The notes under the pieces were generated by a model. It was not told the origin of the DNA and searched no databases. It saw nothing but the letters and a program-made list of their open reading frames with translations. Of a stretch of 64,000 nt of DNA, positions 58,201 to 64,000 are shown piece after piece (position 1 is the first letter of the stretch; the number at the start of each line of letters is the position of its first letter). The position numbers were made by a program, and so were the translations under genes. Origin of the DNA: Leptodontidium sp. MPI-SDFR-AT-0119 (taxonomy: Eukaryota; Ascomycota; Leotiomycetes; Helotiales; Leptodontidiaceae); contig JAHLEZ010000010.1 in NCBI GenBank assembly GCA_020726505.1, forward strand, positions 1 to 64,000, given 5' to 3'.

Positions 58201-58670
58201 GACGAAGGGCACTCTCTGCCGTGACTTGCCCATCGAGCGGTACATACTGGCACCCGGCCTTCAAAACGGCCAGCATTGCAATTGCCATGGGCAGAGATCG
58301 CTGAACAATCAGACAGACTCGCTGGCGGGGCTCCAGACCCATGGAGATCAGCCGATTTGCAAGGCCATTGGCCGCTCTCTCAAGCTCCTGGTATGTGAGA
58401 CTGCGACCATCTTGCTCAACTGCTATTGCATCTGGCTGCTGGTCCACCCGGTTTTCGAAAGCCGCATGAATTGTGCCGAAAGATGTTGGAATTTTCCGCC
58501 CGCGGCCAAATTCTGTAATTTAGAAACGTATTAGCTAATTGGAACAAATGAATCAAAGACATATCGAGAAATTTAAAGGGCATGGGCAAGTTCGCTAGGA
58601 AATACTCACGGTTGAACAACACCTGGTCGGCAAAAGTAAGACTCTCCAGTCCCTGGAAAGAAGAAGTCAT
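55219..58670 (-). CDS. NRPS-like fusion: adenylation domain + six-helix ferric-reductase-like/FNR module
   Basis: Eight exons: 58670-58610, 58512-58012, 57962-57828, 57771-57689, 57612-57509, 57443-57360, 57256-57056 and 57007-55219; 985 aa. Residues about 20-505 are an adenylation domain with core motifs A3 YTSGSTGPPKG, A4 SFDMGQWE, A5 CCGPTEVTI, A7 FNTGDLCRW, A8 DQVKIKGFRVE and A10 NGKIDKRALL. The Asp in FDMG matches the amino-group-binding Asp of amino-acid-activating domains. No carrier (PCP) motif follows. After a Ser-rich linker come about six helices (roughly 583-778) with paired histidines in YHIGGLHSG (658, 663) and YHDRFELVHRFAG (717, 724), which suit heme ligation. Next is an FNR-like part: EWHAF (compare HPF of ferric reductases), SNAGDWTKRQ and VASGSGIGPCLPV for the nicotinamide nucleotide. 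It is likely membrane-bound. It may adenylate an amino or carboxylic acid and couple this to electron transfer. Product unknown. Confidence 0.92.
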
Positions 58671-61304
58671 TGTGAAAAGAAAAGGAAGCTCAGCCTCGTG
58701 AAAAGAAAAGTGACAATAAGAAAAGTTGTGTTAGTAGTGAGCAAGACAAGTAACCATATCCTCTTGAGTTTTGGGAGTACCAGCTTTGCCAAACTAATAC
58801 GGGGGAAGGGGGGCCGGCCAAATATATATCAGTTTGTCCAAGCTCCCCTCATGCTCCGTACTTACGAATTCCAACTAGGTCTTGAGGTGCCGTATGTCCC
58901 AGTTCAGCCATCATCCCGAGACCAAGCAAGGTTGCAGCTGGGAAAATACGAAGTAGATACTGTTGCGCCCTCCTACTCTATCGCCAAGTTTGATTTGTGG
59001 AGCTCTGGTGGGCGGGTGGGTGCACATGGTTGAAAGGGCACCTGCTTGCCTGGGCTATGAGAGACTAGGTGGGAGAGGTGGAGAAATGTTGAGAATCGCA
59101 TTGATTAGAGAGGTCCATGTACCCGTCTTAAATCTCCCAAAGCGTCCTTTCTTCTACGTACCAGGGTTGATAAGCGAATGATTCTAATTGCTTAAAAAAC
59201 GAGTACCTGAGTATTTAAAGCAAGGCACAATCTAAGGAGAAGCCTGGAACAAAATAAGCAAGAGATGTAGAAATAAGTAGGTGCTTTACGTGAGTTAAGA
59301 CCTTGTGACGCTGGCAACGTTTGGTGGAAAAGGGGAATTTAGCAAATAGTTTCATCTTCGGGAAAAGGCTCGACAGAGCACAGCTTTCATAGACCAAATA
59401 GCTAAAGAAAGGCGCAAGCCAATGAGGAGTCTGGTACAAAACAAGAGACGACTGCAGCAATAAGTGCATATGACGCCTGCAAACTTCGGTAGAAAAGGAG
59501 AGTTCAGCTGGAAGGCTCATCCTCGGGAAAGAGTTCGACGCAGATGTCATAGACCACAAGGCGATAGAGATCTCGCAAGCTGTTTGAGAAGTGGGCAACA
59601 TCCATGGGTTTCTTCTGATCCTTCGTGAGCCAGGGTCCATGGTCCTCATCAATGGTCTCTGATGCATCCCTTCAATGGGCTGCAAAATGGGTCCACATTG
59701 CTACGGAGATATCTGATGAACCAGCAAATAAACTTTCGCAACAAGTGCAGGTGGATAGCCTCTGGGTGGTGGCGGCCCACTTCTGCAGAAGCTCCTTGAG
59801 GTGGTCCCAGGCCCCCCCGTCCAGCGGCCCGTTGGGTTCGTGTCATGCAGCAACGTCTGGCTAAGGATCTTTCAACCGCAACTACTGTAGACATGATTCG
59901 GCTCCCAGCGCACGATCTTCGGAAAAGTGCTTGATGTCTTGATAGAAATAGCGCCTACATCCAACTTCGATACACATTGACTTTCACATTAGTTAAAGGC
60001 ATTTCTCAAAAACAAAATAAATTTGTAACCGTTCACGAAGTCTGAAGATATTGGAATCCGTAAGCCAGGTCTGTAGAAGAAGTCATAAAGAACTTCGGGC
60101 GGGCTTTAGAGGTCCGCCGAAGGTCCGACAACTAACTCGGCTGAGAACAAAGGGCGGAGCATTGACACCACGTTTCGCCTGAAGATGTTGACATCGATGA
60201 CGGGGAAATCCCCATGCGGCGTACCGTACCGGCTCAAATGAGGCAGTGATTGTTGATTGCATTCGTGTGAATTATTTACTCCGTTCCTTCGCGAGACTGA
60301 GCCTACCTGTGGTAGAATACAGGGTTGTAACCAACCAAAACTCCCTTATAAACCTACTGTGCATGGGTTCAATCATACAATAAGTATGTCACTTGAGTAA
60401 CAACACGGTGGCGAGCACCATGTAACAATCGGACCACCTGTCAGGGCATGCACACTGCACAGGGAAGACTCGACACCTTCCTGATCGTATTGAGATCTTC
60501 ATCCCATGCATTATATCTGAAGATTCTGCCCGCTTTGGTGCCGGATGACATCTCCAGATTTGAACACGGCGGAACAGAGGTCACCGAGTGCCTACAAGCT
60601 CGCGAAAAGTGACCAGGATCGCAGTGCAACGGTTGAATGGATTATTTCTGCGCCAAGATCGCTACCATGGTATCGAGTATTCGACGAAATCTTGCATAAT
60701 TAGCTGTTGTATTCTTGGACGTCCAAAACAAGCCAAAAACTTGCGAAGCTGTCAGCCAAGTCTCCAAGGTGGGCGTCGCCGAGATCTAACCAGGAATGCC
60801 TTGAGAACTGCAGGGGTACCGTTGGGGTCTAGCAAGGTTCACGTAGATCTCAAGAGACTCATTTCGGCAGACAGATCTTCAGATCAGAGTTTCAATCCGA
60901 TCTGTTGTCAGTGTTATGGTTGGAATGAAACAAGCAGCCCGAATGATTTTCGGCAGTCCCATAACTTCTGTCATGAAACGAGCAGGCCGCTCTAGGCACG
61001 ACATCGGATTGGCGCGAATCGCACCAATGGAGTAAATCCTCCGTAACTAAAATAATTCCAGATGAAACTGACTTTATGGCGAATCGAGAGGATCGGGGGT
61101 TCCCCTGTCGATGCATCATAAACTCCTGTCTAAGATGCTTTAGCGAGGTCTGCAGCCGCTGCAGGACATCCAGCACGAAATCCACGAACCGAAAGGCCAA
61201 CAAGAACACCTTTCGGCTCCCATCACACTCCTCTCCTTCCTTCTGCTGTTGCTGTTACTATCACTACTGCTGCTCATAACTTTTCTCCCGCAGCCCAAAC
61301 AGCT
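58671..61304. other. Intergenic region between divergent genes
   Basis: No supported gene in 2.6 kb. It carries the promoters of the NRPS-like gene and the enoyl-CoA hydratase, a TATA-like ATATATAT at about 58820-58828, and a diverged tandem duplication at 59238-59579. Other frames show no domain. Confidence 0.5.
59238..59579. repeat. Diverged tandem duplication, about 180 and 155 bp
   Basis: Two adjacent blocks, 59238-59417 and 59425-59579, share an ordered series of words: CTGGWACAAAA, a GTGACGC or ATGACGC word, GTGGAAAAGG or GTAGAAAAGG, TCTTCGGGAAA or CCTCGGGAAA, and CATAGACCA near the end. By eye about two thirds of bases match, with an 18-base gap in the second block. It appears to be an old direct duplication; the origin is unknown. 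Confidence 0.6.
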
Positions 61305-62369
61305 ATGTGGTCATCCACCAAACCACTCGAACATCGAATCTCGCCACCAACGGGGATCCCCGTACCAGCAATGGAGTTCTCGAGCGACAGTTCACTTATA
61401 CAAGTCACGGTAGATGAGTTCGGCGTCGCCACGCTGAAAATCAACCGTCCCGAAAAGAGAAACGCTCTCTCCCAGAAGACCATCGACAGCCTCGTATCAG
61501 CGATTGCCATGGTTGAGCGAGACAGCAAGATCAGGGTTGCAATTTTAACCGGCAGCAGAACAGCGGGCCCTTTCTCAGGTACGGTGGAAACTTCTTTTTT
61601 GGATGGAAACTTGTCGACGATCAAACCCCCTGTGACAATATTTGGAGCTCCCCCGGCTCTTGCCCCCGCTATTATCCCTGGCACCTTTGATCTTGGTAAT
61701 CGCTGACATCTCTCTTGTAGCGGGGGCGGATCTTGGCGAGTTGCAGCATATCTCGACGTCTGAGGCATACAGAATCGGGTATCTGAAAGACTTATCAGAT
61801 ACCGTGGCCTCTATGCGGAAACCCATCATTGCTTCGGTTGCAGGATTCGCTCTGGGCGGCGGATTCGAGCTTGCCATGATGTGCGATATAATTTACGCAG
61901 CAGACGACTGCAAATTTGGGCTTCCGGAGTTGACAGTAGGGACGATTCCGGGGGCAGGAGGAACACAGCGATTGACGAGGGTGGTGGGTAAGCAGAAAGC
62001 TATGCACATGATCCTAACATCTTCAACCATGACCGGTAAGGAGTTGGAGCAATTGGGATTAATCGCCCAGGCATTCGCACTGAATGATCTGTATGGCGCA
62101 ACTGTGGCTGCTGCACGGAAAATTGCCTCGCGTTCCATGCCGGTTGTACAGTTGGCAAAGCAGGCAGTCTTGAGCGGCAAGTTTTCCCATGCGTCCGAGG
62201 TCCCTTGACTTTAGCTTGACGCTAACATATCCTAGCTGATGAGATGAGTTTGGAATCCGGATTGAAGATTGAGCGAAGCTTGTATTATGGTTCCTTCGCA
62301 CTTCAAGATCGAACAGAAGGCATGGTGGCTTTCGTGGAGAAGCGACTACCTGTATTTAAAGACCAGTAA
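61305..62369 (+). CDS. Enoyl-CoA hydratase/isomerase (crotonase family)
   Basis: Exons are 61305-61578, 61721-62176 and 62236-62369; 287 aa. The family hydrates trans-2-enoyl-CoA to 3-hydroxyacyl-CoA in fatty-acid or branched-chain amino-acid breakdown. INRPEKRNALS opens the fold; SAGADL and GFALGGGFELA form the CoA-binding and oxyanion-hole loops. Both catalytic glutamates are present, Glu141 in GGGFE and Glu161 in LPELTVG, 20 residues apart as in crotonase, followed by IPGAGGTQRL. The last intron begins GCAAGT, a GC-AG intron. The neighbouring GT sites give frame breaks, and the join produces the expected SADEMSLESGL ... EGMVAFVEKR. The first 22 residues before MEFSSDSS could be a mitochondrial leader; the alternative start is the ATG at residue 23. 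The C-terminus is DQ, so no PTS1 signal. Confidence 0.93.
62177..62235 (+). other. GC-AG intron
   Basis: This is the last intron of the enoyl-CoA hydratase gene: GCAAGT donor, GCTAACAT branch-like motif and CCTAG acceptor. It is the only intron in the window that I need to give a non-GT donor. Confidence 0.8.
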
Positions 62370-63192
62370 TCATGGAGACAAGTAAAGCGTACAGATATTC
62401 CCCGTTTGGTATGTAGGCTCGACGATTTGTTGACATTGGATTGAGAGGTCCCGTCTTCCAGTCGTCATATCGAACCTGACGTATTTTTACCGCCCTCGAT
62501 AGTTTGACAGCAGAGGTCGGGAAGCCTTGCCGATTCTTAATGCAACAGGTTTCTCAGCTGCCATATCTCGACATGCGCCCGCTTCATCACTATGAACCTT
62601 GGAAGGTTCCATTGGTCGAAAAGTGCTGCGGGTGTAGCGCCTCTCTCGGTAGCTTGGTCCGACGGCAGTGCATCAACTACCTGCCGAACCCGGAGATGCA
62701 TGGCGTACACACGAGAAAGGTGCATGACAGAGGTACAGTACATATGTGATATATGTGATATCTCGCATTAAAAGTGTGAAATGCGACGACAGTTCCTGAA
62801 CAAGAAGGTACGGTACCTGACCGTGTTTGGGGAAGGTGTGTACAGTCGAGACACACTCTGCGACTCAACAACAGGACATACGGCAGTCACCGATTGGAGC
62901 GCGCTGATCTTGCATGCCGTTGTACCAAGTCGTATCTGCTGCAGGCTCACTTTGAGCAAGATGTTGACAGGGTGTTGACATCTCAATATATTAAGATTTC
63001 CAAAAACCATGAAGCGACCGGCGGGGCAAATGCTCGATAGGTAGGTTTTAACCTCCAGGTTGGTAGGTGACCAAGAATCACGATCAACAAGGACTCCATT
63101 AAAATGCACAACAACTATGTACCGCACTAATGACTCCCTAGACCCATCCTAGCCACAAGAAAACATGTATTCACCACGAAGCACACTGCAAC
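62370..63192. other. Convergent spacer
   Basis: Nothing is supported between the 3' ends of the hydratase and AP-2 alpha genes apart from short unsupported frames. Confidence 0.55.
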
Positions 63193-64000
63193 TTACGACA
63201 CTAGCACATTACCAAATGCATCTGATATTTCCCTCCGGCTTGGGGGTTCGATGACCTCTGCGTGAGTGGACACCCCGACCTCAAGGCGTTCTTGCATCGT
63301 CTGAATCATTATTGGGGGAACACTTTCATCCGTAGCACGAATTGTGAGGCGGACCATCTGAAGAATTGCATTAGCATGTGTCCATACCAAGAAATAGGGT
63401 CAACCTACGCCCGTCGAGTAATTAGGCTCAAGTCGAAGTAGGCATCCGAACTTCCCACCTTCACCAGTATGTAGAACACTGGCCCCAACAAAGTTTTTCT
63501 TGTTAGGATCAACACCATCGAGTATGCCCCATCTGAAGCCATCGATGGTTCTCCTGATGAAGCCGTCGTTAATCTCACGATCACCCCCTTTCCCGCCTTT
63601 GACCCCAAAGATGCGTTGAGCTTCACGTGGTGCTCCACCAATCTGCTTCCACCGCTTGAAGAAATCATCTGCTGAAAGCTCGGCAGGATCCATGAATTTA
63701 TGGATTGTTACAGGAAGTTTGAGCGTCAAAGCCTGCAATGCTCCAGCCAAGTAGCTGATTCTGATCGTGGGACTCTTCTCGAATACCCTTTTGGCTTCGA
63801 ACATGACCATTTGTTGACTTTGAGCGCCCTCAAGGATGGTACTCTCGGGCAATCCTTTGACCTCCCAACTAAGGTTTTCTTTCTCGGCAGGCTCTAGATC
63901 GAGCGTTGTCGTGAAAGAACTGACAGCTATGGGAGCCTTGTTGGAGAAGTACAGTATGACACAGGCCATTTGCCCGCGATATTCTGATCGTACTCCAATT
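63193..64000 (-). CDS. APL3: AP-2 complex subunit alpha, C-terminal part (cut by window edge)
   Basis: Exons seen are 64000-63409 (entering from the right edge) and 63357-63193, joined by a 51-bp intron; about 251 residues are visible. Alpha-adaptin is one of the large subunits of the AP-2 adaptor that links cargo, PIP2 and clathrin at the plasma membrane. The visible part is the appendage (ear) domain. It opens with EYRGQMACVILYFSNK, continues with ISYLAGALQALTLKLPVTI and the hallmark FFKRWKQIGGAPREAQRIFG, and then FRWGILDGVDPNKKNFVGAS and KFGCLLRLEPNY. It ends with MVRLTIRATDESVPPIM and a short extra tail after the usual end of the domain. The ear recruits accessory factors. Missing here are the trunk and N-terminus. 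Confidence 0.96.

Noticed and set aside
60240..60420. Possible solo LTR (TGTTG ... AACA with TATAAA inside)
   Set aside because: Ends are not flanked by a matching target-site duplication and no primer-binding site or partner LTR is seen.

Overview
This window comes from a filamentous ascomycete (Pezizomycotina). Genes are split by short GT-AG introns of about 47-180 bp, with GTAAGT or GTATGT donors and CTAAC/CTAAT branch-point-like motifs just before the acceptor. The gene families are typical of that group: a Fungal_trans_2 regulator, a GH72 glucanosyltransferase, quinate/sugar-type MFS permeases, NmrA-like reductases, NRPS-like enzymes and F-box proteins. A helotialean/leotiomycete origin is plausible but cannot be fixed from the sequence alone. 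No rRNA, tRNA or CRISPR is visible. All exon boundaries are my own predictions, checked for reading frame and, where possible, for fit to the protein family.

Layout. (1) 0-11 kb: the 5' two thirds of a Fungal_trans_2 regulator (cut by the left edge), a 720-residue protein of unknown function, and a GPI-anchored GH72 beta-1,3-glucanosyltransferase. (2) 12-25 kb: a metabolic block with a frameshifted SnoaL-like gene, a short-chain dehydrogenase, a Copia-gag-like ORF, an MFS transporter carrying a 1-nt frameshift, an NmrA-like NAD(P)-binding protein, and a quinate-permease-like transporter with a predicted 6-nt micro-exon. (3) 25.9-26.8 kb: the Arp2/3 complex subunit ARPC5. (4) 26.8-47.1 kb: about 20 kb with no long conserved ORF, rich in microsatellites. 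One plausible two-exon small gene sits inside it. (5) 47-55 kb: a four-helix glycosylated membrane protein, a second short-chain dehydrogenase, an F-box-like protein, a small three-exon gene fragment and a cysteine-rich small protein. (6) 55-64 kb: an eight-exon NRPS-like enzyme in which an adenylation domain is fused to a ferric-reductase-like membrane/FNR module, an enoyl-CoA hydratase with a GC-AG intron, and the C-terminal appendage of AP-2 alpha (cut by the right edge).

How they fit together. GH72, ARPC5 and AP-2 alpha are housekeeping functions of polarised growth (wall remodelling, actin patches, endocytosis). The 12-25 kb block pairs transporters with reductases and a cyclase-like protein, and could be a small catabolic or secondary-metabolism neighbourhood. 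The most unusual object is the adenylation/ferric-reductase fusion, which has no carrier-protein domain. Two 1-nt frameshifts (near 12.69 and 18.51 kb) both lie in short homopolymers, so assembly error and real gene decay must be told apart.
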